64,000 nucleotides of DNA, from assembly GCA_934636245.1 (NCBI GenBank), contig CAKUAI010000014.1:1-64000 (forward strand), given 5' to 3'. This document shows, piece after piece, positions 25,767 to 35,267 of the stretch (position 1 is its first letter; every line of letters begins with the position of its first letter). The notes under the pieces were generated by a model, which saw only the letters and a program-made list of their open reading frames with translations, did no database searches and had not been told where the DNA came from. A program made the position numbers and the translations under genes. This DNA is from an uncultured Coriobacteriales bacterium (lineage in GTDB: Bacteria > Actinomycetota > Coriobacteriia > Coriobacteriales > UMGS124).

Positions 25767-27497
25767 CTAGATTGCCGGGCTGTCCAGACGGACGCCGGCG
25801 GAAGAGTTAACGTCGCACATCGGCTCGGAGCTGACTATGTCAGCCTCCTTGACGTCTTCCGAGAGGGGCTTGGGGCCGGCCTGGCGCACAGACTCGGGCG
25901 CATGGGGATAACGCGCGGCAAAGTTCTTCTGGAACATGTCGGCGAGATGGTCGGCAGCAAGGTCGTACTGCGCACCATCGGCCCACGTGCTGCGGGCGTC
26001 GAGAAGGGCGGCGTCCACACCCGGGCAGCTCAGGGGCACATCGACGCCGAAACGCTCGTCATGGCTGAAAGGCTGCTCATCGAGCTCGCCGGAAAGGGCA
26101 GCACGCACCATGGCGCGGGTGGCAGAGAGCTTCATGCGATGGCCCACGCCGTAGCCGCCGCCGGTCCAGCCGGTGTTGACCAGGTAGACACGGGCGTGGT
26201 CGCGCTCGATGCGCTCCTTGAGCATCTCAGCGTACTCGAGCGGGTCGAGCGGCATGAAGGGCTCGCCGAAGAGAGCGGAGAACGTGGGGACAGGCTCTTT
26301 GATGCCCTGCTCGGTGCCGGCGACCTTGGAGGTAAAGCCCGTCATGAAGTGGTACATGGCGGCTTCCTCAGAGAGGCGCGAGATGGGAGGCAGGACGCCA
26401 AAGGCGTCGGCCGTGAGGAAGACGACGACGCTGGGCGTGGTGCCGACGCCCTCGAGCACCGCGTTGTCGATGTGCTCGACAGGGTACGCGACGCGCGTGT
26501 TCTCCGTGATGCGCGTGTCAGAGTAATCGGGCTCGCAGGTCCTGGCCGAGATGATGACGTTCTCGGTGACCGAACCAAAGCGAATGGCGTGGTAGATGTC
26601 AGGCTCGCCCTCTTCGGTGAGGTCGATGCACTTGGCGTAGCAGCCACCCTCGATGTTGAAGACGTGCTCGTCGGACCAGCCGTGCTCGTCGTCGCCGATA
26701 AGCCTGCGGGTGGGGTCGGCCGAAAGGGTGGTCTTGCCAGTGCCCGACAGGCCGAAGAAGACCGCCGTGCGACCCGTCTGCGGGTCGACGTTGGAAGAGC
26801 AGTGCATGGAGAGCACGTTGTCCTCAACGGGGAGCAGGTAGTTCATCGTGGAGAAGATGGACTTCTTGATCTCGCCGGAGTAGCCGGTACCTGCGACGAT
26901 GATGATGCGACGCTCGAAGTTGATGGCCACGACCGACTCGGTGGCGGTGCCGTCGGTCTCAGGGTTGCAGCGGTAATCAGGGGCTGCGAGCACCACGAAA
27001 TCAGGCTCGTAGGAAGCGAGCTCCTCGGCGGCGGGCCTCACGAGCATCTGACGGGCGAAGAGGGCCTGGTGAGGCTTCTCGCAGACGACGGCGAAATTGC
27101 GCGAGTGAGCGCGGTCGGCACCGGCCATGCCGCGCACGACATACGTGTCACGCTCGGCAAGATAGGAGCGAACACCCTCGTAGATGCGGTCGAAGTTCTC
27201 GGGTGCCATGGGGGCGTTGACCTTGCCCCACGCGATGCGGTCGTGCACGTTGGGCGTGTCGACGATGAAGCGGTTCTGCGGGGCACGGCCCGTGTACTCG
27301 CCCGTGGTCACCGCAAGCGAACCGGTGCTCGTAAGGGTGCCCTCGTGGCGCTCGACGGATGCCTCGATAAGGTTGGCGGGAGCCATGTCCACATGCACGA
27401 GCGCAGGTTCCGCCCCCTCAAGGCCAAGCTTGGTGATGAAAGCCGTGTCGGCGCAAGCGGTCTTGGATGCGCTTGCCGTGCCGGTCGTCTGGGACAT
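25767..27497 (-). CDS. pckA: Phosphoenolpyruvate carboxykinase (ATP)
   Basis: The 576-residue enzyme interconverts oxaloacetate and PEP with ATP/ADP. Visible motifs are GLSGTGKTTLSADP (kinase-1a P-loop), IGDDEHGW (kinase-2), GGCYAKCIDL and NTGWTGGGYGVG, all diagnostic of the ATP-dependent family. The start is ATG 27497 with AAAGGAAAGG about 12 bases upstream; an in-frame ATG at 27545 has no ribosome binding site. In anaerobes of this kind it often runs towards oxaloacetate, supplying the branch to fumarate. It is monocistronic, with a terminator after it. Confidence 0.97.
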   Translation of the reverse strand: MSQTTGTASASKTACADTAFITKLGLEGAEPALVHVDMAPANLIEASVERHEGTLTSTGSLAVTTGEYTGRAPQNRFIVDTPNVHDRIAWGKVNAPMAPENFDRIYEGVRSYLAERDTYVVRGMAGADRAHSRNFAVVCEKPHQALFARQMLVRPAAEELASYEPDFVVLAAPDYRCNPETDGTATESVVAINFERRIIIVAGTGYSGEIKKSIFSTMNYLLPVEDNVLSMHCSSNVDPQTGRTAVFFGLSGTGKTTLSADPTRRLIGDDEHGWSDEHVFNIEGGCYAKCIDLTEEGEPDIYHAIRFGSVTENVIISARTCEPDYSDTRITENTRVAYPVEHIDNAVLEGVGTTPSVVVFLTADAFGVLPPISRLSEEAAMYHFMTGFTSKVAGTEQGIKEPVPTFSALFGEPFMPLDPLEYAEMLKERIERDHARVYLVNTGWTGGGYGVGHRMKLSATRAMVRAALSGELDEQPFSHDERFGVDVPLSCPGVDAALLDARSTWADGAQYDLAADHLADMFQKNFAARYPHAPESVRQAGPKPLSEDVKEADIVSSEPMCDVNSSAGVRLDSPAI

Positions 27498-27715
27498 CGC
27501 AGGTATCGCCTTTCCTTTTGGCAGAACATTCCCTTGGAATTTCATACGCTATGGAGCGCAGTTAAGCGAAAAGATTACCGCATCTTGACTCTCTGGTTAC
27601 AGAAATGTTTCCAAACTCACGCCATCGGTTCAAAACGAACAGCAAACGTACTCACCGCGAGCGGCGAGCGGCATAGCGCGCCCCGCATACGGCCTTATCG
27701 CGCGCTCCCCTCTCC

Positions 27716-29152
27716 CTACTTTATTGAAGCCTTACGCTGATCGAGAAGGCCCAGCAGCTCTTCCCTGCCCGCAGTGCCGGTCTTTTGATAGATATGGTTG
27801 AGGTGGGTCTTCACCGTGTTGCGCGAGATTCCCAGGTTTTGCTCGATATAAGCAGCGTTATGGCCCGTCGACCACGCCTGAAGGACCTCGAGCTCGCGGG
27901 GCGTAAGGCCGCACTCCTGCGCAAGGTCGCACACGGCGCGCTCAAGCTGGTCGCCTTGAGGGGCCGAGAACATCTCCTCGCTCACCGTGACCTTGCCGTT
28001 GAAGCCGGCAAAGAGCAGGGCGGCCGCGCCCAGACAGGCAAGCATGACGATGGAGCCGCGCACAACGTCGGTGCCCACAGCACTCACCACGAGCTGTCCC
28101 AGCACGACACCCAGGAAGCACGATGTGTGCAAGAAGGCGATAAGGCCCAAGGTTGCCAGGCGCATGCTTTGGGCGACGCTCACCATGAGCGCCCACACCA
28201 GGCAATATGCCAGCGACACGCCCGCGGCTCCTGCTAGGAGCTCCACGGTTCCCATCGCAGGCAAGTCCCAGCCAAGCAGGGCCGCATCCAGCATGAGCAA
28301 GGGAAGCGCGACGTAGAAGAGCCGCATGAGGCGCTGCGGGGTCACAAGAAGCACCGCCAGGCAACTTGCACACATGACGAGCCCCGCAAGAACAACGAAA
28401 AACGCGCCTCCGGGCCCGGCAAGAATCGTCAAATCAGGCGAGGTCAGCGAGCAGCCACAACTAAAGGCAAGCGACACGAGGGCGCACAGCACATACATCC
28501 TGGGCGAATAGTCGCGCAGCATGTTGGCGAACAGCTGGCGGGTGCTTATCGGCTCCCCTGTCGTAGAGAAGAACCGCGTGCCTGCTGGCGGCCGGCGCGT
28601 CAGCTCCCCCAAAAGAGGCAGCACGACGAACAAAGCGGCACCGAAGGGCTGCGGGAAAAACTCGCACACAAGAAAAAGAATGGCTCCCATGGCAGACGAG
28701 GCAGCCATGCCCGTGATGGCGCAGCGTGCCCCAAGCGTCGAAAAGTACTCTTGCCATGCCAAAACCTGTACACCAGCCGCAGCACCAGCAAAAAAGGCAG
28801 CTGGAACAAAAACGCTGGCAGGCGCTATGCCATACGCAGAGCATGCCATGGCCGCTGAACACAGGCAGCATGCCAGCGCCGCAAGCAGGCATGCGACACG
28901 CTTGCGACACAGGGGGACAATGCGCAACGTGCAGACAAGCACCACGGCCGAGGAGACGGCGAGCCCCACACATGCGGGAAGAGCGGCATCGTTCATCAGA
29001 GACACCAAGGGTTTCGGGGTAAAGCACACCGCCCGCCCCAGGCAGACCCCCACAAGCCAGGCTTGCGTGAAAGCAAACCCTATAAAGCGATACAACGGCC
29101 TCGGTAGCAAGGCAGGACGAGGCTTCCCCTCATGTATGGAATTGCCAGCCAC
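27716..29152 (-). CDS. Membrane-embedded LuxR-family regulator
   Basis: The 478-residue protein has about 12 hydrophobic segments (residues 20-395), then a linker and a C-terminal LuxR/FixJ helix-turn-helix: LTPRELEVLQAWSTGHNAAY followed by LGISRNTVKTHLNHIYQKTG. This is a one-piece sensor: the membrane part presumably senses a ligand and the cytoplasmic domain binds DNA. The start is GTG 29152 behind AAAGGGGAG. It lies 183 bases downstream of the flavoprotein gene at 29336-31126, on the same strand, with a terminator between, so it has its own promoter but is probably that gene's regulator. Confidence 0.88.
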   Translation of the reverse strand: MAGNSIHEGKPRPALLPRPLYRFIGFAFTQAWLVGVCLGRAVCFTPKPLVSLMNDAALPACVGLAVSSAVVLVCTLRIVPLCRKRVACLLAALACCLCSAAMACSAYGIAPASVFVPAAFFAGAAAGVQVLAWQEYFSTLGARCAITGMAASSAMGAILFLVCEFFPQPFGAALFVVLPLLGELTRRPPAGTRFFSTTGEPISTRQLFANMLRDYSPRMYVLCALVSLAFSCGCSLTSPDLTILAGPGGAFFVVLAGLVMCASCLAVLLVTPQRLMRLFYVALPLLMLDAALLGWDLPAMGTVELLAGAAGVSLAYCLVWALMVSVAQSMRLATLGLIAFLHTSCFLGVVLGQLVVSAVGTDVVRGSIVMLACLGAAALLFAGFNGKVTVSEEMFSAPQGDQLERAVCDLAQECGLTPRELEVLQAWSTGHNAAYIEQNLGISRNTVKTHLNHIYQKTGTAGREELLGLLDQRKASIK

Positions 29153-29259
29153 GAGCTCCCCTTTCCCTCAAACGAGATAAGGATAGCGCATACGTGAGCT
29201 GGGGCACACGAACCTATATATAAGATGGCGCTCTCTGTGCCAAGCGCAGGGCCATCCAA

Positions 29260-29299
29260 CAACAAAAGGTCGACCCACGCATCCATGCGCAGGCCGACC
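29260..29299 (-). terminator. Terminator of the 29336-31126 flavoprotein gene
   Basis: The arms GGTCGACCCACGCAT and ATGCGCAGGCCGACC pair over most of their length and run on the minus strand into TTTTGTTG, 36 bases after the stop codon. Confidence 0.72.
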
Positions 29300-29335
29300 C
29301 AATCAATTCGGCTCTTGAAGCAGCGTTGTCCCAGT

Positions 29336-31126
29336 TTAGGCAATAGAACCGTCGGCCAGGCCCTCGGCGAGCAGACGGCCCTCAGTGAGGCAGAAGCCCA
29401 GGCTCATGCCCGACAGAGGCGTTGCGTACTGCACGCAGAAGCGGTTGCCGGCGTTGTTGCCTGCAGCGAAGAGGCCGGGGATGGGACGCAGGTCGAAATC
29501 GAGGACATGGTGCTCATCGTCGATGTCAAGGCCGCAAGTCTGGCACAGACCGGGGTTCATGGCCGTGGTGGAGCCCACGACGGCATAGAAGGGAGGCGTG
29601 TCGAGCTTCGAGACGGCAAGGATGCGGGGGTCCTTGGCGAAGTCGTCGTCCTGACCGGCGGCAGCCATCTCCTGATAGCGCTTGAGCTCGGCCAGAGCCG
29701 CGGCCTGCTCGTCCTCGTTCCAGCAGCCAACGATACGGACGAGGTCCTCAAGCGTCTCGGCACAGTACACGTCGGGCTGGCTGGAGTAGGCAATGGCGGT
29801 GGTAGGCTCGTCGCCGGGCTTCACGGCCTCCATGCTCTCGACGGTTGCAGGCCAGCCCTTGGAGCGGGCGTAATCCACGGCCTCATGGCAGGGAGGCATG
29901 GAGTACACGAGGTCCTGCCAGTTGGCGTCGGCGATAGCCACAACCGAGCCCTTGGGCTGACGGGGCACCATGTAAGCCGAGCCCTCGGCGCCGCCGGCGC
30001 ACTCATCGCAGAAGCGCCTGCCGAGCTGGTTGAGCATGACGTAGCCGGGGCCCCAGGGAGCCTCGGGGCCGGCCTGGCCGGTGTTCATGCCAGCATGCGG
30101 GCCGACCTCGATGTGGCCGCCGGCCCAGACGCCCATGGCTATGGCGGAGCCGTCGCGCTCGAGGAACATGGGGATGGCAGCGGCAAGCTCGATGTCGCCC
30201 AGGCTCTCAGCCAGGTGACGGTACTCGTCGTTGATGTCGCGCATCATGTCGACGTTGCCGGCGAAGTCGCCACCGGTGAGGATGACGCCCTTGGTGGCCG
30301 TGAGGCGGCTGTAGGTGCCGTCGGCGCGGTTGAGAACGACGACAGAGACAACGCGGCCGTCGGCGTCCTTCTCAAGGTACTCGGCATGGCTGTTGAACAG
30401 CCACTTTGCGCCATCCTCCTGGGAGTCGGTCTTCATCCTCGTCATGACTTCGTTCCAGCTCCACTCGGAAAGCGCCATGTCGGGGTCGCGGAAGATGACG
30501 GTGCCCAGGTAGTACTTGTAGCCGGAGGGGTCCATGATGATGCGGTCGTCGGGCGGGCAGCTCGTGACGTGCAGCTCGTGCTCGTCCATCCAGTCCTCGC
30601 CCATCTCTTCGATGACGTCCTGCAGGAACTGGCCGGAATGGTCGACATAGGCCTTGATGATGCGCTGGTTGGAGCGGCCCTGGTTGCGGCGGTAGACCTC
30701 ACGCATAAAGTCCTGAGGGTCGATCTCGGTAGCACCGTGAGCAAGGGCCCAGGGGTTGTTGATGGTGCCGACCTCGCCGCCGATGTACATGTGGGACTCT
30801 TTCTCCTGAGACTCCACCACAGCGACGGTCAAGCCGTTCTTGGCAGCGTACTTGGCGGTCCAGGTACCGGCCTGGCCACCGCCGGCGATGACGACGTCAA
30901 AGGTGCCGCCGTCAGTGATCTGGTCCTCGGCGACGGGCTCGGGAGCGGTCTGCCAAGCGGCTGCGGCCTCAGACTGCCAGCGGTTGGCGGGCGTTGCGGC
31001 GGGAGCCTCCTCGGCGGCTTCCTCAGCGATGGCGGCCGCGGGGGCGACGCTTGCCAGGGCGGCCGTGGCGGCGGAGCCGGCGACAAAAGAGCGGCGGGTG
31101 CATGCAGTGATGTTCGTGCGAGACAT
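29336..31126 (-). CDS. Tat-exported FAD-dependent reductase, substrate unknown
   Basis: The 596-residue protein starts with a twin-arginine signal (TRRSFVAG, then an Ala-rich stretch to about residue 36). It has an FAD-binding Rossmann motif near residue 80 (VVIAGGGQAGTWTAKYAAKN), the FAD-binding-2 family body and an FAD-contacting C-terminus (GLFAAGNNAGNRF). The family includes fumarate and urocanate reductases and 3-ketosteroid dehydrogenases. The fumarate-reductase C-terminal signature GGVHGANRLGGN is absent. There is no haem motif and no FMN domain, so electrons must come from another protein. Its likely controller is the adjacent membrane LuxR. Confidence 0.88.
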   Translation of the reverse strand: MSRTNITACTRRSFVAGSAATAALASVAPAAAIAEEAAEEAPAATPANRWQSEAAAAWQTAPEPVAEDQITDGGTFDVVIAGGGQAGTWTAKYAAKNGLTVAVVESQEKESHMYIGGEVGTINNPWALAHGATEIDPQDFMREVYRRNQGRSNQRIIKAYVDHSGQFLQDVIEEMGEDWMDEHELHVTSCPPDDRIIMDPSGYKYYLGTVIFRDPDMALSEWSWNEVMTRMKTDSQEDGAKWLFNSHAEYLEKDADGRVVSVVVLNRADGTYSRLTATKGVILTGGDFAGNVDMMRDINDEYRHLAESLGDIELAAAIPMFLERDGSAIAMGVWAGGHIEVGPHAGMNTGQAGPEAPWGPGYVMLNQLGRRFCDECAGGAEGSAYMVPRQPKGSVVAIADANWQDLVYSMPPCHEAVDYARSKGWPATVESMEAVKPGDEPTTAIAYSSQPDVYCAETLEDLVRIVGCWNEDEQAAALAELKRYQEMAAAGQDDDFAKDPRILAVSKLDTPPFYAVVGSTTAMNPGLCQTCGLDIDDEHHVLDFDLRPIPGLFAAGNNAGNRFCVQYATPLSGMSLGFCLTEGRLLAEGLADGSIA

Positions 31127-31420
31127 TGCTACTTCCCTTCAGCTATGGCGTGCTTTCAGCCTGCGCGGCGGTGGGCCGCTTGGCCGTGAACGATTTCGAT
31201 AATGCATGCCGCCCTGAAAGTCCGCATCAAACCCGCAGGGCGAAAGCCCTGCTCAGGCGACAATACAACCTCAGGGGTGATGTGCTTTTTAGCGTCCCAT
31301 GCGCCCCACCGCACGAAAAAGGCCCCGCGGGCGCGAAGCTCGCGGGGCCTTGGGGACCGACCGGGGGTATGAGGGGGACGTCACGGCCGGCCCCACGTCA
31401 GGCGCCGAGGCGCCCAGGCC
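31127..31420. other. Intergenic region between molybdoenzyme copy 1 and the flavoprotein
   Basis: These 294 bases contain the terminator at 31315-31350 and, to its left, the probable promoter region of the flavoprotein gene. No convincing promoter hexamers or open frame were seen. The part next to the ferredoxin-subunit stop (31354-31420) is repeated at 36914-36980. Confidence 0.6.
31315..31350 (-). terminator. Terminator of molybdoenzyme operon copy 1
   Basis: A perfect 9-bp stem GGCCCCGCG / CGCGGGGCC is followed on the minus strand by TTTTTCGTG. The same hairpin follows copy 2 at 36875-36910. Confidence 0.85.
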
Positions 31421-32050
31421 TTACTGCATGGAGACGTCGCCGCCCTGCCAGGCCATGCGGCGCAGGATGTAGACGCCCTGGGGCGCGTTGCCCTCGTCGT
31501 CCAGGCGGTAGAGGTCGCCCTCGGCGTACTCCTCCACGAAGTCGCCCAGGGTCTCGCCGCGCGGGCCCTTGAAGGTCTCGATGCCCTCGTCGAGGTCGCC
31601 GTACCAGCGGGCCATGCCGCCGCACTGCGTGACGCACTGGGGCAGGCCGCCCTCGGAGGTGATGCTCGCGCACAGGTCGCACTTCTCGGCGACGGAGGTG
31701 TCCACGTCGACGTAGCGGCAGCCGTAGGGGCAGGCCGTGAGGCACGCGCCGCAGCCGATGCACTGGTCGCGGTCGATCTGGACGGTGCCGTCCTCCTCGT
31801 TGATGCGCGAGGCGCCGGTGGGGCACACCGTCACGCACTCGGGGCTCGCGCAGTGCTGGCAGGACACGGGCAGGAAGTACATGTCGACGTCGGGCCAGTT
31901 GCCGCCCTCCTGGCGGGGGAAGGGGCCCTGGCGCAGCACCTTGTTGCGGAAGGAGCCGACGCGCACGTCGTTGACCGTCTTGCAGGCGACGATGCAGCCC
32001 AGGCAGCCGACGCAGCGGTTCAGGTCGGTGACGATAGTCTTGTGTGCCAT
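31421..32050 (-). CDS. DmsB-like four-cluster ferredoxin subunit, copy 1
   Basis: The 209-residue protein has four [4Fe-4S] Cys groups: CVGCLGCIVACKT, CQHCASPECVTVCPTG, CIGCGACLTACPYG and CDLCASI followed by CVTQCGG. It passes electrons to the molybdopterin subunit encoded three bases upstream. There is no Tat signal, so it would be carried out with its partner. The copy at 36981-37610 has the same length and is nearly identical. From about base 31739 to the 5' end of the gene I find no nucleotide difference from that copy. Confidence 0.93.
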   Translation of the reverse strand: MAHKTIVTDLNRCVGCLGCIVACKTVNDVRVGSFRNKVLRQGPFPRQEGGNWPDVDMYFLPVSCQHCASPECVTVCPTGASRINEEDGTVQIDRDQCIGCGACLTACPYGCRYVDVDTSVAEKCDLCASITSEGGLPQCVTQCGGMARWYGDLDEGIETFKGPRGETLGDFVEEYAEGDLYRLDDEGNAPQGVYILRRMAWQGGDVSMQ

Positions 32051-32053
32051 CGC

Positions 32054-35041
32054 TTACGCCTCGTTTCGAATCTCGTAGTTGGGCATCCAGTCGAGCAGGC
32101 GCGGGTCGGAGGCGTCGCAGATGATGGGCGTGCCGTCTTCGCCGCAGGGCACCGGGTTGCCGAAGGGGGAGTTCTCGGCCGTGGCCTTGTAGACCTTGAC
32201 GTTGTAGGAGCGCAGGTAGGACGCGCCGCAGATGGGGTCCTGGTCGTCGGGGGTCACCAGGCAGTTGATGGTGGACAGCTCGAAGCCGCCGCCGGCCTGG
32301 TCGAGCTCGGGGTACCACCACTGGTGCTCGCAGTTGATGACGCCGGGCTCCACGCCGTAGTACAGGTCCACGGTCTGGCGCACCTTGCCCTCCGGGCTCT
32401 CGATCCACACCCAGTCGCCCTGCCCCACGCCCAGCCTCTCGGCGTCGGCGGGGTTGATCTCGCACTTGGGCACGGGCCACAGCTCGCGGCACCAGGGCAG
32501 CTGACGGTGCTCGGAGTGGAAGTACACCGGGATGCGGCGGCCGGTGGTCATGAGGAACGGCCACTCCTCGACGATGGAGGGGTCGGCGAGCTCGGTGCGG
32601 GGCGCGGGCTCCCAGGAGGGAAGGTTGAACTTGCCCGAGGGCTCGTAGGTCTCCATGACGGTGGACCAGAGCTCCTGCTTGCGGGTGGGCGTGGAGAAGC
32701 CCTTCATCGGGTTGCCGGCAGGCGTGAGACCCACAATCTTCGGCTCGCTCATCATGCCGGTCTCGTAGCGGCGGTACGTGCCCCAGACCTCGGGGTTGAT
32801 CTCGCGGCAGTCCCACCAGCCGTGCTTCTGGAAGGCCTCCTTGTAGCCCTGCCAGTCAACGCCCATCGGGGCGACGACGCCCGAGAGCAGCGTCTCGACG
32901 TCGGGCCAGTAGTTGCCCTCGCCATAGCCCGAGGCGACCGGGTCGTCGCACCAATGCACCCCCATGGCCTTGTACAGGTCGAGGACGATCTGCAGGTCGA
33001 ACTTGCAGTCGGCGGGAGGCTCGATGCAGCAGCAGTTTGCACCCTGCGCACCGGTCGCGCCCTGCGAGAGGCGCGGGAAGTCGACCTCGAGCCAGTGGAG
33101 GACGGGCAGGATGATGTCGGCGGCGCCGGTCGTCGGGGTCTTCCACAGGTCCTGGACCACAAAGAAGTCGAGGGCGTTGAGGGCGTCCCAGTACTTGAGG
33201 GAATTGCCCTGGTTCATGAAGCCGGAGGCCTCGCAGAGTCCACCGCGCACGGGGTAGGGGTCGCCCGTGAGGATTGCGTCGGCGACGGCGTTGGCATCGG
33301 CCCACTGCTGCCACCAAGACAAGGTCGGGATGCGATCATGGCCGAGGATCTTCTCAGGGAAGACGGAGAAGTCAACACCCTCGCCGTGCTCGGCGGCCAG
33401 AAGGGGCTGCGAGTCGTCCATGCGCTTGAACATGCCGCAGCTCGGGCCGCGCATGCCGGCGGGCGTGTCAAAGTTGCCGGTGATGCCGCAGAGGTTGTCG
33501 AGGGCGCGGTTGTTCTGAATGGCGTTGCAGGCGTGCTCGGCCGCGAGCATGTACTGCAGGCCGCCGTTACCGTACCCCGTGGAGGGGTCGATGGGCGTGG
33601 CCCAGGTGAGGGCGGCGTTGCGAATGTCGTCAGCCGAAACGCCGGTGATTTCCGCAGCAATCTCGGGCGTGAACTCATGGGCGCGAGCCGCATAGTGCTC
33701 CCAGACAGGCTTCATCTGGTAGGTTTTGCCGTCCTTGAGCGTGACCTCGAACTCGCCGTAGATGGCAGGGTCGATCTCGGGGTCGAACGGGCTCTGTTCG
33801 GCGATGCGGCCAGGGACCGTACCCTTGGGCAGGTTGGGCTGGGGGTTGTCGTAGAACTTGTCCCACACGACGTCGGGCTCGTTCTCCCACAGGCCCGTCT
33901 GGGCATCGAAGTAGGTGAGGTGGCCGGAAGGGTCGTTCTCATGCAGCGGGTGGTCAGCGTCGGTGCCGGCAAGCTCGTCCCACACCATGAAGCGCTGGGG
34001 GCTGCCGCCCTCCTTGAGGTCGCACTCCTTGAGAAGGGTCGTGGACATCGTCTTGCAGAGGCTCCAGGCAATCTTATGCTGCACCGGCACTTCGCCGGAA
34101 GGCTCCATGCCGTCGACCACGAGGAAGGGGGCGTCGGTCCAGCGCTTCACGTACAGGTCGTTGTACAGCTTATTCTCGATGACGACATCGGTCCAGGCAA
34201 GAGCCAGTGCGCCGTCGGTGCCGGGCTTGAGGTACATGTGGATGTCGGCCTCGTGGCCCAGGTTGGTCATGCGCGGGTCGACGGAAATGTAGGCCTCGGC
34301 GGTCTTGGCAAGGTCAACCGTGGTACGGCAGCTCTCGTCGTAGTTGGAGATCTCGGAGGCGCCGCCCCAAGAGACGAAGACGCGGGGACGGTCGGTGGTG
34401 GCCATCCAGGAGTAGGAGTACTCCGAGACCATCATCGATGCCATGTGGCGCGGGCCCTTGCAGATCTGCCAGGCGGTCACCGCGTTGGGGCTTCCCGTCA
34501 TCTGCAGCCACGCGGCATAGGCGTGCTGTGTCCAGATGCGGCTCGTGCCGCCCATGAAGAACAGCGACTCGGGGCCGTACTTGTCCATGAACTCATGGAA
34601 CTTCTCGGCGATAGTGCCGTACGCCTCATCCCAGGAGATGCGCACCCAACCCGGGTCGGTGGAACCCTTGGGATTCGTGCGCTTCATGGGGTGGTAGACG
34701 CGGTTGGGATGATAGGCAGCCTGGATGGACGCCTGGCTCTTGGTGCAGCAGTTGCCCATCGAATGGAACGCCGTCTCGGCGTCGCCCTCGACCTTGACCG
34801 CACGGCCGTCCTTCACGGTGACGATGACGCCGCACTCGTTCTTGCCGCAGGCGCGGCAGCAGGTGCGGACGAGCTTCACGCCGTCGCCCTGGTCGCCCAT
34901 CTCGGTCTTGACAAGATCAGTCTTGTCGAGCGGAATCTCAGCAAGAGCGCTCAGGGGTGCGCTTGCAAAGGCCGCTGCCGCACCGGCGATTGCCGCCACT
35001 TTGGCAAACGTACGGCGCGTCATGCTTTTCTGCATGTCCAT
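32054..35041 (-). CDS. Tat-exported molybdopterin oxidoreductase, copy 1
   Basis: This 995-residue DMSO-reductase-family protein has a twin-arginine signal (SMTRRTFAKV, cleavage near ALA-E at 34-35). A Cys cluster near residues 61-70 (CCRACGKNECG), with Cys99 in NCCTKSQ, binds a 4Fe-4S cluster. Where FdhF has Sec-His-Gly-Pro, this protein has ICKGPRH, so Cys194 is the probable Mo ligand. Known exported Eggerthellaceae enzymes of this type include catechol dehydroxylases; the substrate here is not known. The start is ATG 35041 with GGGAGGAAC upstream. A divergent LuxR gene begins 227 bases away. No membrane anchor subunit (DmsC/NrfD) is encoded nearby. Confidence 0.9.
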   Translation of the reverse strand: MDMQKSMTRRTFAKVAAIAGAAAAFASAPLSALAEIPLDKTDLVKTEMGDQGDGVKLVRTCCRACGKNECGVIVTVKDGRAVKVEGDAETAFHSMGNCCTKSQASIQAAYHPNRVYHPMKRTNPKGSTDPGWVRISWDEAYGTIAEKFHEFMDKYGPESLFFMGGTSRIWTQHAYAAWLQMTGSPNAVTAWQICKGPRHMASMMVSEYSYSWMATTDRPRVFVSWGGASEISNYDESCRTTVDLAKTAEAYISVDPRMTNLGHEADIHMYLKPGTDGALALAWTDVVIENKLYNDLYVKRWTDAPFLVVDGMEPSGEVPVQHKIAWSLCKTMSTTLLKECDLKEGGSPQRFMVWDELAGTDADHPLHENDPSGHLTYFDAQTGLWENEPDVVWDKFYDNPQPNLPKGTVPGRIAEQSPFDPEIDPAIYGEFEVTLKDGKTYQMKPVWEHYAARAHEFTPEIAAEITGVSADDIRNAALTWATPIDPSTGYGNGGLQYMLAAEHACNAIQNNRALDNLCGITGNFDTPAGMRGPSCGMFKRMDDSQPLLAAEHGEGVDFSVFPEKILGHDRIPTLSWWQQWADANAVADAILTGDPYPVRGGLCEASGFMNQGNSLKYWDALNALDFFVVQDLWKTPTTGAADIILPVLHWLEVDFPRLSQGATGAQGANCCCIEPPADCKFDLQIVLDLYKAMGVHWCDDPVASGYGEGNYWPDVETLLSGVVAPMGVDWQGYKEAFQKHGWWDCREINPEVWGTYRRYETGMMSEPKIVGLTPAGNPMKGFSTPTRKQELWSTVMETYEPSGKFNLPSWEPAPRTELADPSIVEEWPFLMTTGRRIPVYFHSEHRQLPWCRELWPVPKCEINPADAERLGVGQGDWVWIESPEGKVRQTVDLYYGVEPGVINCEHQWWYPELDQAGGGFELSTINCLVTPDDQDPICGASYLRSYNVKVYKATAENSPFGNPVPCGEDGTPIICDASDPRLLDWMPNYEIRNEA

Positions 35042-35149
35042 GTTCCTCCCTTGTGTTTCCTCTACGTCTTTGTGCATCCGAGGTCGTGCTCGGCGGCTGC
35101 ACGGTGCAATCATTGACTACGCAGGGGGTCCGGGAGAACTTTCAGACTT

Positions 35150-35215
35150 ATGGTTTGGTGTATGATTGGCGGCGCCAGGTGACCTGTCTGAAACCGTTCG
35201 GTTTTATGGGTTGAC
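35150..35215. promoter_or_regulatory. Shared motif pair in the divergent promoter of cassette copy 1
   Basis: TTTGGTGTAT at 35154-35163 (preceded by TATGG) and TTTTATGGGTTGAC at 35202-35215 lie between the molybdoenzyme gene and its LuxR gene. The same two motifs, about 48 bases apart, occur at the same place in copy 2 (40709-40783). They are candidate binding sites for the two related LuxR proteins or their promoter boxes. Confidence 0.5.
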
Positions 35216-35267
35216 AGAAAACTCCCTGGTTACATGCGAATTTTTACCAAAGCACCTAAAAGGAACA